Shown here piece by piece: positions 44,504-52,749 of a DNA stretch of 64,000 bases (position 1 is its first letter; each line of letters starts with the position of its first letter). The translations under genes were made by a program, and so were the position numbers. Source of the DNA: a beta proteobacterium CB. Lineage in GTDB: Bacteria; Pseudomonadota; Gammaproteobacteria; Burkholderiales; Burkholderiaceae. A model generated the notes under the pieces. It was not told the DNA's origin. It did no database searches and saw only the letters and a program-made list of their open reading frames with translations. The stretch is taken from contig CP004348.1 of assembly GCA_000342265.1 (NCBI GenBank), forward strand, positions 1,116,001-1,180,000, given 5' to 3'.

Positions 44504-45007
44504 TTAGATGATATGAAGCCATTGCCCCAGTTGATGCCAGACACTACTGGGCACTAAGGTCAAAAGCCACGTCATAGTGAGATAACGCAGTAGCTTGCCG
44601 ATAAACATATATATTAGGCAAGGAGCCCAAGACAGCCTGAGCCAGCCAGCCACCAAACACAGAGGGTCACCAAAGCCCGGTAACCAAGACAGCAGCAGCA
44701 TCTTTGGCCCCCGCTCTTCCAGCCAATGCTGCATTCTGCCGTTCGTGGGACCCTTGAGGGATTCAAAGCTATTACGGCTCAGTAGTCCCAACCACCAATC
44801 CAACATGCCCCCTAAAGTATTGCCAATGGTGGCAACCAAAATTGCTATCCAATAAAAATGGGGGTTGACTGAAACATACCCAAAAAGTACCGGCTCGGAG
44901 CCGACGGGCAACAAAGTTGCAGAGATAAAGGCGCTGATAAATACAGCTGGCAAGCCAATTGATGGCATCCCAAAAAAGTCGAAGAACTGGCTCAGCATTT
45001 GCTCCAT
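44504..45007 (-). CDS. YqaA-family membrane protein (VTT/DedA-like)
   Basis: Membrane protein of 167 residues. ISAFISATLLPVGSEPVLFGY is at the N terminus, then IGNTLGGMLDWWLGLL and the family-typical SWLPGFGDPLCLVAGWLRLSW. YqaA/DedA proteins are linked to lipid carrier or envelope homeostasis; the exact activity is unknown. It is convergent with the livF-like gene and unrelated to it. Confidence 0.82.
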   Translation of the reverse strand: MEQMLSQFFDFFGMPSIGLPAVFISAFISATLLPVGSEPVLFGYVSVNPHFYWIAILVATIGNTLGGMLDWWLGLLSRNSFESLKGPTNGRMQHWLEERGPKMLLLSWLPGFGDPLCLVAGWLRLSWAPCLIYMFIGKLLRYLTMTWLLTLVPSSVWHQLGQWLHII

Positions 45008-45375
45008 TAAGCAAGGAGTCCTGGTGGGTTAGCAAGTAAGCGCCTGATCATCCCTAAAGTATGCCCCAATAGGCGCTCAGATTGTCTGCTTGCCTGCTGG
45101 TTGATAGCTATTTTGAATCACCCACAAGTTAAAATTCTTGCTTAAACTGTAGGTATTCACTCATTAATCAACCACTATTTTTCTAGATAAGCACATGAAC
45201 CACCCAATCCCTAAGCCAGACCAATACCAAGTTCCGCGAGACCCGCCTCTATCAAGTTGCGCCAATCTCGACCAACTTAATTTATTCGTACGTAGCCGAG
45301 CATGTCTTGGGTCTGCCACGCTCCTTCTAATTCTTTAGGTTTTTTCTTTTATTCAGTTTTCGGATCAGTAATTTC
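45008..45375. other. Intergenic stretch of 368 bases
   Basis: Upstream of the YqaA-like gene (minus) and the CoA-transferase gene (plus). It contains one 47-codon frame from ATG 45195 to 45338 without a ribosome site or protein-like composition. The last part before 45376 is T-rich. I see no RNA gene, repeat or strong terminator. Confidence 0.5.
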
Positions 45376-46560
45376 ATGAGCATTCGCCCCTTAGATGGCA
45401 TTACCGTGGTTTCCCTAGAGCATGCCATTGCCGCTCCATTTTGTACGCGCCAACTAGCAGATTTAGGTGCACGGGTTATCAAGGTTGAACGGCCTGGTGC
45501 CGGTGACTTTGCCCGTGCATATGATGAGCGCGTCAACGGTATGTCATCCCACTTCACTTGGGTGAATCGCTCCAAAGAAAGCTTAACCTTAGATCTCAAG
45601 CAAGAATCTGCCCTCGCCGCCCTCAAGGCGCTTCTCAAAACAGCAGATGTACTTGTACAGAACTTGGCACCTGGTGCAGCAGCGCGCATGGGCCTGACCG
45701 CAGAGCTCTTGCAAAAAGAAAATCCAGGTTTAATTTTGTGCGATATCTCCGGCTATGGCAATAATGGCCCTTATCGTGACAAAAAAGCCTACGACTTGCT
45801 GATTCAAAGTGAAGCTGGATTCTTATCCGTTACCGGCACTCCTGAAACCCCCAGCAAGGCGGGCAACTCGATTGCTGATATTGCCGCAGGTATGTATGCC
45901 TATACCAATGTACTTGCTGCGCTTTTACAAAGAGGCAAGACTGGTAAAGGCTCCACTATTGACGTTTCTATGCTCGAGTCTTTGGGCGAATGGATGAGCT
46001 ATCCGCTCTACTATGCCTATGAAGGTGCCACCCCTCCTCCGCGCAATGGCGCATCTCATGCCACGATTTATCCCTATGGACCATTTAAGGCGGGCGATGG
46101 CGGCACTGTCATGCTGGGACTGCAAAATGACCGTGAGTGGGTTCTATTCTGCGAAGTGGTGCTCGAGAATCAAGCTCTCGCTAAAGATGAGCGCTTTGAT
46201 AAAAACTTCAAGCGCAATGAAAAGCGAGATGAATTACTCTCCATCATTGATGCTTGTTTTAGCAAACTCACTACTGAACAGGTGATTGCAAAATTAGATA
46301 AAGCTCAAATTGCTAATGCCCGTCTAAATGATATGCAGGGCCTATGGAATCACGATCAACTCAAAGCAAGAGATCGCTGGGTACAAGTAGGATCACCTGT
46401 AGGGCCCGTTCCAGCCATGCTACCTCCCGGTAGCAATAGCAGTTTCGACTACCGTATGGATGCCATTCCCGCCGTGGGTCAGCATACCAATTCAATCCTG
46501 TCTGAGCTGGGTATTTCAGCAAGCGAGATCGAATCAATGCGCGCTCAAGGAGCGATTTAA
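45376..46560 (+). CDS. CaiB/BaiF family CoA-transferase
   Basis: Class III CoA-transferase of 394 residues. The N terminus is LDGITVVSLEHAIAAPFCTRQLADLGARVIKVE; the catalytic aspartate is the one in KKAYDLLIQSEAGF (about residue 140). It moves CoA between organic acids in an enzyme-bound aspartyl-anhydride mechanism. The substrate pair is unknown. It lies downstream of the ABC importer and ring monooxygenase, so it may activate a pathway acid. Its stop overlaps that of the convergent cardiolipin synthase gene (TTAA). Confidence 0.85.
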   Translation: MSIRPLDGITVVSLEHAIAAPFCTRQLADLGARVIKVERPGAGDFARAYDERVNGMSSHFTWVNRSKESLTLDLKQESALAALKALLKTADVLVQNLAPGAAARMGLTAELLQKENPGLILCDISGYGNNGPYRDKKAYDLLIQSEAGFLSVTGTPETPSKAGNSIADIAAGMYAYTNVLAALLQRGKTGKGSTIDVSMLESLGEWMSYPLYYAYEGATPPPRNGASHATIYPYGPFKAGDGGTVMLGLQNDREWVLFCEVVLENQALAKDERFDKNFKRNEKRDELLSIIDACFSKLTTEQVIAKLDKAQIANARLNDMQGLWNHDQLKARDRWVQVGSPVGPVPAMLPPGSNSSFDYRMDAIPAVGQHTNSILSELGISASEIESMRAQGAI

Positions 46561-48032
46561 AGTAAAGGCGAAGATAGGTGGGCAGCGTTCTCAAGCATTA
46601 CACGCCAACGAGGTCGCTTAGCCCAGCTTACGGGATCTACCATGTCGGATTGAGCCAAATAGGACTCAATCAAAGTCTCCAGCTTTGAGCAGAATTCATC
46701 GTTGTAGACAATTAAGCTAATTTCAAAATTGAGACGTAGGCTGCGTTGGTCAAAATTGACTGAGCCGAAAACTGCTACTCGCTTATCTATGAGCAAGCTC
46801 TTGGTATGCAACAGGCCGCCATGAAACTCGGCAATATGAACGCCAGCATCCATTAGGTCAGCATAGAAACTACGACTACTCCAGGCAACTAAGGTTGAAT
46901 CGTTTAATTTGGGAACGATTAGAGTGACCTTCACACCACGACCAGCGGCTGCCATCAAAGCCTGAATCAAACCATCATCAGGGCCAAAGTATGGCGTCGT
47001 AATGGTGAGCTCTTCGCGCGCATCCATAATGGCTGAGAGCAGTACTTGATACAAGATGTCATCGCGATAGACGGGGCCGGAAGAAAATTCTTGAGCTAGT
47101 ACCCGCCCTTCAGCAGGAGTCGATGCTGGCATTACTTGATTGAAGTGTGTAATCCTAGGATTGTCTACACTCCAATCAAAAGAGAATGTAAGCTCAAATT
47201 GGGAGGCAACTGGTCCCTCTATTCTGACCATGGCATCCACCCACTCACCAACACCGGAGTCCTGTTTGAAACTGCGTGGATCAACCATGTTCATACTGCC
47301 AGTCCAAACGATGGTGTTATCAATCACAAATATTTTTCTGTGCAGCCTTAAGTCAGCACGGCGAAATTGGAAGCGACCAATCTGAATCGGCAATGCCTCC
47401 GTTACCTGAATACCGGCGCTTCTAAAGCGACTCGGCCAATTGGATTTAAACCAATCTTTACTACCCAAGGAATCCAGCAATACCTTACAAGTTACACCGC
47501 GTTTAGCCGCTGCGATTAAAGCCTCGCCAACGCGATCCGCATCGCCGCCGAGAGCCCAGATATAAAACTCCAAATGCAGGGTTTTCTTTGCCTGATTAAT
47601 CTCATCAATGAAATGCTGCAAGATTTCTAGGGAGCTGGTGAAAAGTTCAATCTTATTACCGGCAATCACTGGGGATCCATTCTTGGACTCCGCTAAGAGA
47701 CTGAGCGCCCTCCCCTCGAATGGCAATAATTGCTTATCGGCCTGATAGTGCTTACGCATAGACTCAGTGATAGCGGCATATTCTTTATCCATGCGAACAA
47801 TTTTCCGCGTGAGCTTTCGACCTACAGGACGTTCGCCAATCAAAATGTAAAGGCTGATGCCAATCAATGGGAATAAAACGACGATCAAAAACCAGGCCAG
47901 CACAACACCAACCGGCCTTCTGATAGAAATCAATCTGAATCCAAACAGAATCACAATAATAGCGTGTGCTGCTGGGACCCAAATTAAGGAGAAGCCAAAA
48001 ATCGACCCCAATAGATAATTTAATATGCTCAT
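46557..48032 (-). CDS. Cardiolipin synthase (PLD family)
   Basis: Membrane-bound phospholipase D-type enzyme of 491 residues joining two phosphatidylglycerols. Two N-terminal TM segments (about 5-35 and 42-65) are followed by two HKD motifs: HRKIFVIDNTIVWTGSMN at residue 231 and HTKSLLIDKRVAVFGSVNFD at residue 409. The layout is that of ClsA. Its start overlaps the upstream stop by four bases, making a small operon with the phosphodiesterase and Cys-rich genes. Confidence 0.92.
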   Translation of the reverse strand: MSILNYLLGSIFGFSLIWVPAAHAIIVILFGFRLISIRRPVGVVLAWFLIVVLFPLIGISLYILIGERPVGRKLTRKIVRMDKEYAAITESMRKHYQADKQLLPFEGRALSLLAESKNGSPVIAGNKIELFTSSLEILQHFIDEINQAKKTLHLEFYIWALGGDADRVGEALIAAAKRGVTCKVLLDSLGSKDWFKSNWPSRFRSAGIQVTEALPIQIGRFQFRRADLRLHRKIFVIDNTIVWTGSMNMVDPRSFKQDSGVGEWVDAMVRIEGPVASQFELTFSFDWSVDNPRITHFNQVMPASTPAEGRVLAQEFSSGPVYRDDILYQVLLSAIMDAREELTITTPYFGPDDGLIQALMAAAGRGVKVTLIVPKLNDSTLVAWSSRSFYADLMDAGVHIAEFHGGLLHTKSLLIDKRVAVFGSVNFDQRSLRLNFEISLIVYNDEFCSKLETLIESYLAQSDMVDPVSWAKRPRWRVMLENAAHLSSPLL

Positions 48033-48784
48033 ATGATTTCCAGTTCCGCAGTAATGCCTAAGTGATCAGAGAGCTTTAACCATTCGTGCAGCACTTCTGC
48101 AGAATGAATCTTCAAGCCTCGTACATAAATTCGGTCCATCGCTAGCATCGGCTTTACGCTAGGGAAAGTTTTTGCAGGGGCACCTGTAAGCACCTCAAAA
48201 ACTTCATCAAAACCAGCGGCACGCATCGGGGCGCTAACGCGATTACGCCAATCATTAAAGTCCCCCGCCACAATCGTTGGCCCACCGTTCGCAAGCGAAT
48301 CAATATAGCGAATAATTTCCTCCAATTGCCGCTCTCGCCCTCTTTCAAATAAAGCCAAGTGCACACAGAAGCAATGGATTGGTGTTGCAACGCCCTCTAA
48401 CTGCGTAATGCTATGGAGCAAGCCACGCCTCTCAAATCGATAGGCTGAGATGTCATAGTTTTGACCCTTATGCAAAGGTCTTTTAGAAAGGATCGCATTG
48501 CCATGATGCCCATCTGGATATTCAACATTCTTGCCGTAATGCCAATCATGCCAAAAATCTTCGGATAAGAAATGGGTTAACTCTGTTAACGGCCATTGGC
48601 CGAACCTTCTAATCCGCCCGCGATGCTCTTGTTGAAGCTCTTGCAAGAAAAGTAGATCTGGATGATGACTACGCATCTTTTGACGTAACTCATAAATCGT
48701 AGATCTTCTATGTAGGGGTGATAAGCCCTTGTGCACATTGATGCTCATGACACTAAAGCGACCTAAGTGCAATTGCGTCATCAA
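48029..48784 (-). CDS. Endonuclease/exonuclease/phosphatase (EEP) family protein
   Basis: Protein of 251 residues with the EEP metal-dependent fold: MSINVHKGLS (Asn), FLQELQQEH (catalytic Glu), CVHLALFERGRERQ (His), VAGDFNDWR (DxN), and SDHLGITAEL (terminal DH). It is commonly paired with cardiolipin synthases, as here with a four-base overlap, which suggests a phospholipid role rather than DNA repair. Confidence 0.87.
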   Translation of the reverse strand: MMTQLHLGRFSVMSINVHKGLSPLHRRSTIYELRQKMRSHHPDLLFLQELQQEHRGRIRRFGQWPLTELTHFLSEDFWHDWHYGKNVEYPDGHHGNAILSKRPLHKGQNYDISAYRFERRGLLHSITQLEGVATPIHCFCVHLALFERGRERQLEEIIRYIDSLANGGPTIVAGDFNDWRNRVSAPMRAAGFDEVFEVLTGAPAKTFPSVKPMLAMDRIYVRGLKIHSAEVLHEWLKLSDHLGITAELEII

Positions 48785-49026
48785 AACTGTCCTGCAGCAC
48801 GTTGTCGTCGCACGCGTGCTAAATAGATTTCACCTTCAACTAATTCTTGGCATTGCATGCATTTATTGCAAATGGATGCTTGTTCACGTAACTCATCAAT
48901 TGAGTCGATAGGATGGGTATCGAGATATTCGCGAAGATCGACATCGAGAACCTCATTACAGAGACAAATGACTTCGGCCATGAACTTAAGAAAAGGAAAT
49001 TGTTTGCATTTATGCCATTTTGCCAT
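48781..49026 (-). CDS. Small Cys-rich protein, possible metal-binding
   Basis: Unrecognised protein of about 81 residues from ATG 49026. The frame is open further to 49089, but that would overlap tupB, which begins at 49048 on the other strand. A CLC pair and a CNKCMQC cluster could bind zinc or iron. A charged helical end follows (YLARVRRQRAAGQF). It overlaps the EEP gene by four bases, so it belongs to the cardiolipin synthase operon. Confidence 0.6.
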   Translation of the reverse strand: MAKWHKCKQFPFLKFMAEVICLCNEVLDVDLREYLDTHPIDSIDELREQASICNKCMQCQELVEGEIYLARVRRQRAAGQF

Positions 49027-49047
49027 CGCCTTGCTAGAATCAAGCCC

Positions 49048-49743
49048 ATGTTGATGACCTTTCAGGATGCCATTAAGCTCCTCGTGCATTTAGATGCCGG
49101 GGTGATGGGCATCGTCCTAGTCTCTTTACAGGTCAGTCTGACAGCACTCTTCTTGGGCACCCTCATCGGGCTTCCCTTGGGGGCACTTTTAGCCACCGAA
49201 GAATTCAATGGCAAAAAGACGATTACGGTTGCCTTAAATACCCTCATGGGCGTTCCAACAGTCATCGTAGGTGTTGTGGTCTACCTTTTGCTCTCCCGCA
49301 CAGGGCCCTTAGGGGTATGGGGGTGGCTTTTTACACCCAAGGGCATGATCCTAGCCCAAACATTGCTCACAACCCCCTTAATTGCCGCCCTGAGCCGTCA
49401 AATCCTGGAAGATTCCTGGAGAATTCATCGGGATTCATTTATGGCACTTCGCTTACCCAGAATGTCCGCCCTGAAATGGCTGATCTGGGACTGCCGCTTC
49501 TCACTCACAATTGCCGTCTTAGCTGGACTGGCCAGAGCGATATCTGAGGTTGGTGCAGTAATGATCGTTGGTGGCAATATTGATCAATCTACCCGTACCA
49601 TGACAACAGCGATTGCCCTAGAGACCAGCAAAGGTGATCTACCCTTAGCGCTGGCTTTAGGCATTATTTTGCTAGGCATTGTGCTACTTGCAAATTTATT
49701 CACATTTGCAGTGCGCCAAGTTGCGGAGCGTCGCTATGGTTAA
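49048..49743 (+). CDS. tupB: Tungstate ABC transporter permease (TupB-type)
   Basis: Inner-membrane permease of about 231 residues. ATG 49048 is chosen because upstream in-frame sequence belongs to the oppositely oriented Cys-rich gene. LQVSLTALFLGTLIGLPLGA, the EAA-loop region FMALRLPRMSALKWLIW, and ARAISEVGAVMIVGGNI are typical of TupB/WtpB rather than ModB. It overlaps tupC by eight bases. The binding protein is not adjacent; candidates are at 3.3-5.0 kb. Confidence 0.88.
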   Translation: MLMTFQDAIKLLVHLDAGVMGIVLVSLQVSLTALFLGTLIGLPLGALLATEEFNGKKTITVALNTLMGVPTVIVGVVVYLLLSRTGPLGVWGWLFTPKGMILAQTLLTTPLIAALSRQILEDSWRIHRDSFMALRLPRMSALKWLIWDCRFSLTIAVLAGLARAISEVGAVMIVGGNIDQSTRTMTTAIALETSKGDLPLALALGIILLGIVLLANLFTFAVRQVAERRYG

Positions 49744-50446
49744 CTCCACCGAACAATTTAAGCAATTCATAGAATTGAAAGGTGTCATCGTCAAAAGTGA
49801 TGGGCGGATTATCTTAGACATTCCGCATGCAGTTATTCCTGCCGATCGAATTTGTGCCTGTATCGGCCCTAATGGCGCAGGAAAAACAACCTTCCTAAAA
49901 CTGATTGATGGTTTGATCAAACCAGATTCAGGCGCCATCACCTACTCAAATGGTCAGATCAAATCATCCCTGGTGCTGCATCACACCCCAATGATCAAGG
50001 CTTCAGCAAAAGCCAATATTGCCATGGTGAAAGATGCTGATCCTTCAATTAAATCCATTGATATTGATGTTGTTATGAATCAGGTTGGACTAAGCCATCT
50101 TGCCAACAACCCTGCACACAAACTCTCAGCAGGAGAAAGGCAGAAACTCTGCCTAGGTCGAGCTATTTTGCAAAAACCCAATTTAGTTTTGCTAGATGAA
50201 CCTACAGCCAATTTAGATCCCAACACCACAGAACAAGTCGAAGAAATCATTCGCCAATTCAAGCTTCGTGATTCTAATGTCATCTTCACATCCCACCAAC
50301 TTGCACAAGTACAACGAATTGCCGATTACATTCTCTTTATCGATCAGGGTCAGCTAAAAGAAAAAGGACCCGTAGGTCCTTTCTTTACCAATCCCTTGAC
50401 ACAAGCAGCTAAACGCTACCTACATCAAGAATTGCTCGCCGACTAA
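49736..50446 (+). CDS. tupC: Tungstate ABC transporter ATPase (TupC-type)
   Basis: ATPase of about 236 residues. Walker A GPNGAGKTT, signature LSAGERQKLCLGRA, Walker B LVLLDEPTANLDP, and a switch His in FTSHQLAQV. ATG 49736 overlaps the tupB end and has GCGGAG upstream; the in-frame extension from 49679 is in tupB coding sequence. The 3' end carries a hairpin that serves as terminator for the convergent formate dehydrogenase operon. Confidence 0.87.
   Translation: MVNSTEQFKQFIELKGVIVKSDGRIILDIPHAVIPADRICACIGPNGAGKTTFLKLIDGLIKPDSGAITYSNGQIKSSLVLHHTPMIKASAKANIAMVKDADPSIKSIDIDVVMNQVGLSHLANNPAHKLSAGERQKLCLGRAILQKPNLVLLDEPTANLDPNTTEQVEEIIRQFKLRDSNVIFTSHQLAQVQRIADYILFIDQGQLKEKGPVGPFFTNPLTQAAKRYLHQELLAD
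50361..50386 (-). terminator. Terminator of the formate dehydrogenase operon, inside tupC
   Basis: AAAGGACC-CGTA-GGTCCTTT stem within the tupC coding region. On the minus strand it ends in TTTTTCTTTT, 65 or more bases past the last formate dehydrogenase-operon stop. On the plus strand the tail CTTT is weaker. Confidence 0.75.
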
Positions 50447-50716
50447 TTACTTTGCTGCTGGCGCTGCAGCAACAGGGGCAACAAATGGGGGCGGTGCTAC
50501 ACAAGCCGCTGGTGCCGGTGTTCCAGGCACCCTAAATTGATCAGCCACCTTGTTTTGAGCTAGGCATAACTTGAATGCACCAACTCTGTCTCCATAGGCA
50601 GCCTTTGCCTTTGCCAAAGTAGCAGCCTCTTGAGCTTCAGGGCTTAACGGTGGCAAGGCAGCAAATGCAGCCGCAGTTGCAAATGAACAGAGTGTGAAAG
50701 CAATGATTTTTTTCAT
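50447..50716 (-). CDS. Small exported protein at the end of the formate dehydrogenase operon
   Basis: About 89 residues. AAGGA lies seven bases before ATG 50716; the ATG at 50722 is too close to it. A signal peptide (MKKIIAFTLCSFATAAAFAA) is followed by a helical part (LSPEAQEAATLAKAKAAYGDR), two mature-part cysteines (FKLC and PAAC), and a Pro/Ala-rich end. Function is unknown. Its position after the gamma subunit suggests a periplasmic accessory role. Confidence 0.65.
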   Translation of the reverse strand: MKKIIAFTLCSFATAAAFAALPPLSPEAQEAATLAKAKAAYGDRVGAFKLCLAQNKVADQFRVPGTPAPAACVAPPPFVAPVAAAPAAK

Positions 50717-50726
50717 GGCCATGTCC

Positions 50727-51782
50727 TTATTTATTAACCTTGTCATGCCAGAGCTCATGATGCTCTTTAGCCCAAGTAGCATCTACGTAGCCAGTCTTCA
50801 TACCATCTAATGAACCCTGCATACCAATAGAGCCAATGTAAATGTGTCCCATTGCCATTGCAGTCATCAAGATAGCAGCCGAGCTATGAATGATGTTGGC
50901 TAGTTGCATAGTGCCACGCAGATATTGAACATCCATGAATGGCACGATCATATCGAGTACAAAACCAGATGCTGAAATCGTCAGCCCCAGTACAACCATA
51001 CCGAACCAGAACCAAATTTTCTCACCCATGTTAAAGAAACCTGCAGGTGGATGCTTGCCAGTCAAGGCGCCACCAAGCGTCATTAACCAAGTAAGGTCGC
51101 CCTTGCCTGGGATATTGCGAGTAGCGAATAGCAGGAAGAAAATCACAACGCTCAGTGTGAATAATGGGCCAGAGTAGTTATGAATATTCTTACAAATCAT
51201 TAAAAAGGAGCCATAAGCAACGCCACCCATCAAAGGGAGTGCAAAATACTTGCCCCACAGGATCAAAATACCGGTTACAGCAAGGCCAATAAAGCTAGCA
51301 GCCATTACCCAGTGGGTAAAGCGCTCAAAGCCATTAAATCGCTTGATTTTCTGACCCGACATCGGTGCATGCAACTTGATTGGACCCTTAATTAAGTAGA
51401 GGGCAGCAATGCCAAAGAAAGCAATCGCCAATAGCCATGCTCCGTAAACAGTAATGATGCCGTTACGAATCAAGCGCCATTGCTGACCTGAGCGCTGAAT
51501 TAAAACACTCGCCTCTTTGTCTGGAATGCTGACATAGTTGTAGGGATCGCTATTGGCTGTATCCCAAATCGCACCCTCTTTAGGCGCTGTATTTGCTGGC
51601 TGTGATTGCGCTTGAGTTCCATTAGGAATCGCATTGAGATTCTTCGGAATATCAATTCCACTTGGCGATGGCAGAGGTTGCATTGGCGCACGTTCTGCCA
51701 AAGAAACCCCGCTCAACAAACTCAGTGATACGCCCAGAGCCAAGACCCAGGAGCGACTAACACTTGAAAATGATCGATTCAT
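50727..51782 (-). CDS. Formate dehydrogenase gamma subunit (cytochrome b556)
   Basis: Inner-membrane cytochrome b of 351 residues that passes electrons from the beta subunit to quinone. It starts with a signal peptide (about residues 1-29). After a periplasmic Pro-rich linker come TM segments, with haem-ligand candidates in RFTHWVMAASFIG and KNIHNYSGPLF, and later IIHSSAAILMTAMAMGHIYIG. The N-terminal extension is as in FdoI/FdnI relatives of betaproteobacteria. Confidence 0.88.
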   Translation of the reverse strand: MNRSFSSVSRSWVLALGVSLSLLSGVSLAERAPMQPLPSPSGIDIPKNLNAIPNGTQAQSQPANTAPKEGAIWDTANSDPYNYVSIPDKEASVLIQRSGQQWRLIRNGIITVYGAWLLAIAFFGIAALYLIKGPIKLHAPMSGQKIKRFNGFERFTHWVMAASFIGLAVTGILILWGKYFALPLMGGVAYGSFLMICKNIHNYSGPLFTLSVVIFFLLFATRNIPGKGDLTWLMTLGGALTGKHPPAGFFNMGEKIWFWFGMVVLGLTISASGFVLDMIVPFMDVQYLRGTMQLANIIHSSAAILMTAMAMGHIYIGSIGMQGSLDGMKTGYVDATWAKEHHELWHDKVNK

Positions 51783-51829
51783 ACAAATATCCTTAAACGT
51801 TTTCGTTTTATTTATTGTTGTTTAACTGA

Positions 51830-52066
51830 TCACTTAGCGCGTGAATATTCAGATTGCTTCTGATTGCGCTTGTTAATCGCCTCCGTCCAACTGGCTTGAT
51901 CACCTGGAGTCCAACCCTTCGTCATAAATCCGTTGTCAGCACCCATGTATGGAGCCACATCAGGACGCTTTGCAGCTTTAGCTGCGATTTCAGGTGGTTC
52001 AGAACAGGCGGCTAGCAAAGCACCAGCTGCTAAACATACGCCGAGAGTTTTGAAATTGAATTTCAT
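51830..52066 (-). CDS. Small lipoprotein in the formate dehydrogenase operon
   Basis: Protein of 78 residues with a lipobox (GALLAAC at about residue 21). The mature part includes DVAPYMGADNGFMTKGWTPGDQ and a basic end. It overlaps the beta subunit stop by ATGA, so it is co-translated with it. Function is unknown. Confidence 0.72.
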   Translation of the reverse strand: MKFNFKTLGVCLAAGALLAACSEPPEIAAKAAKRPDVAPYMGADNGFMTKGWTPGDQASWTEAINKRNQKQSEYSRAK

Positions 52067-52722
52067 GACTTTGCTCCTGGGATTTTGTCAGCAGGTGTTG
52101 GCTTCGGTGCAGGTGAACCTGAAGGGCCGTAGGCAGTAGACCAACCAAAAATTTCGTTACTTGGATATCTACCATTAGCTTCACGAACTGAAACACGCTT
52201 AGCGTAGATAGAAGAAATCACTTCGTCATCGCCGCCAATCAAAGCTTTGGTTGAGCACATCTCAGCACATAAAGGCAACTTACCTTCTGCCAAACGATTG
52301 CGACCGTATTTCTCAAACTCAGCAACGCTTCCATTGGCTTCTGGACCGCCACTACAGAAAGTGCACTTATCCATTTTGCTACGTGAACCAAAGGCGCCTT
52401 GACTCAAGAACTGAGGTGCGCCAAATGGGCAAGCAAAAGAACAGTAGCCGCAACCGATACAGATATCTTTGTCATGCAATACCACACCCTCATCGGTGCG
52501 ATAGAAGCAATCCACTGGGCAGACAGCCATACAAGGCGCATCTGAGCAGTGCATACAAGCAACTGAGACGGATTTCTCTTGACCAATTACGCCATCATTT
52601 ACCGTAACAACACGGCGACGGGTAATACCCCAAGGTACTTCGTTATCGTTTTTACAAGCCGTGACACAGCCGTTGCACTCAATGCATCGCTCTGTATCGC
52701 AGATAAATTTCATTCTTGCCAT
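52063..52722 (-). CDS. Formate dehydrogenase beta subunit (four [4Fe-4S] clusters)
   Basis: Electron-transfer subunit of 219 residues with the four-cluster arrangement: CIECNGCVTAC near residue 15, CMHCSDAPCMAVCPVDC near residue 56, CIGCGYCSFACP near residue 90, then CTFC and CAEMC. It links the catalytic alpha subunit to the cytochrome b. The gap to the alpha gene is 27 bases. Confidence 0.92.
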   Translation of the reverse strand: MARMKFICDTERCIECNGCVTACKNDNEVPWGITRRRVVTVNDGVIGQEKSVSVACMHCSDAPCMAVCPVDCFYRTDEGVVLHDKDICIGCGYCSFACPFGAPQFLSQGAFGSRSKMDKCTFCSGGPEANGSVAEFEKYGRNRLAEGKLPLCAEMCSTKALIGGDDEVISSIYAKRVSVREANGRYPSNEIFGWSTAYGPSGSPAPKPTPADKIPGAKS

Positions 52723-52749
52723 GGTGTTCTCCTGACTTTATTTTTTAAC

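Noticed and set aside
45195..45338. 47-codon frame in the intergenic region before the CoA-transferase
   Set aside because: No ribosome site, atypical composition and no recognisable motif.
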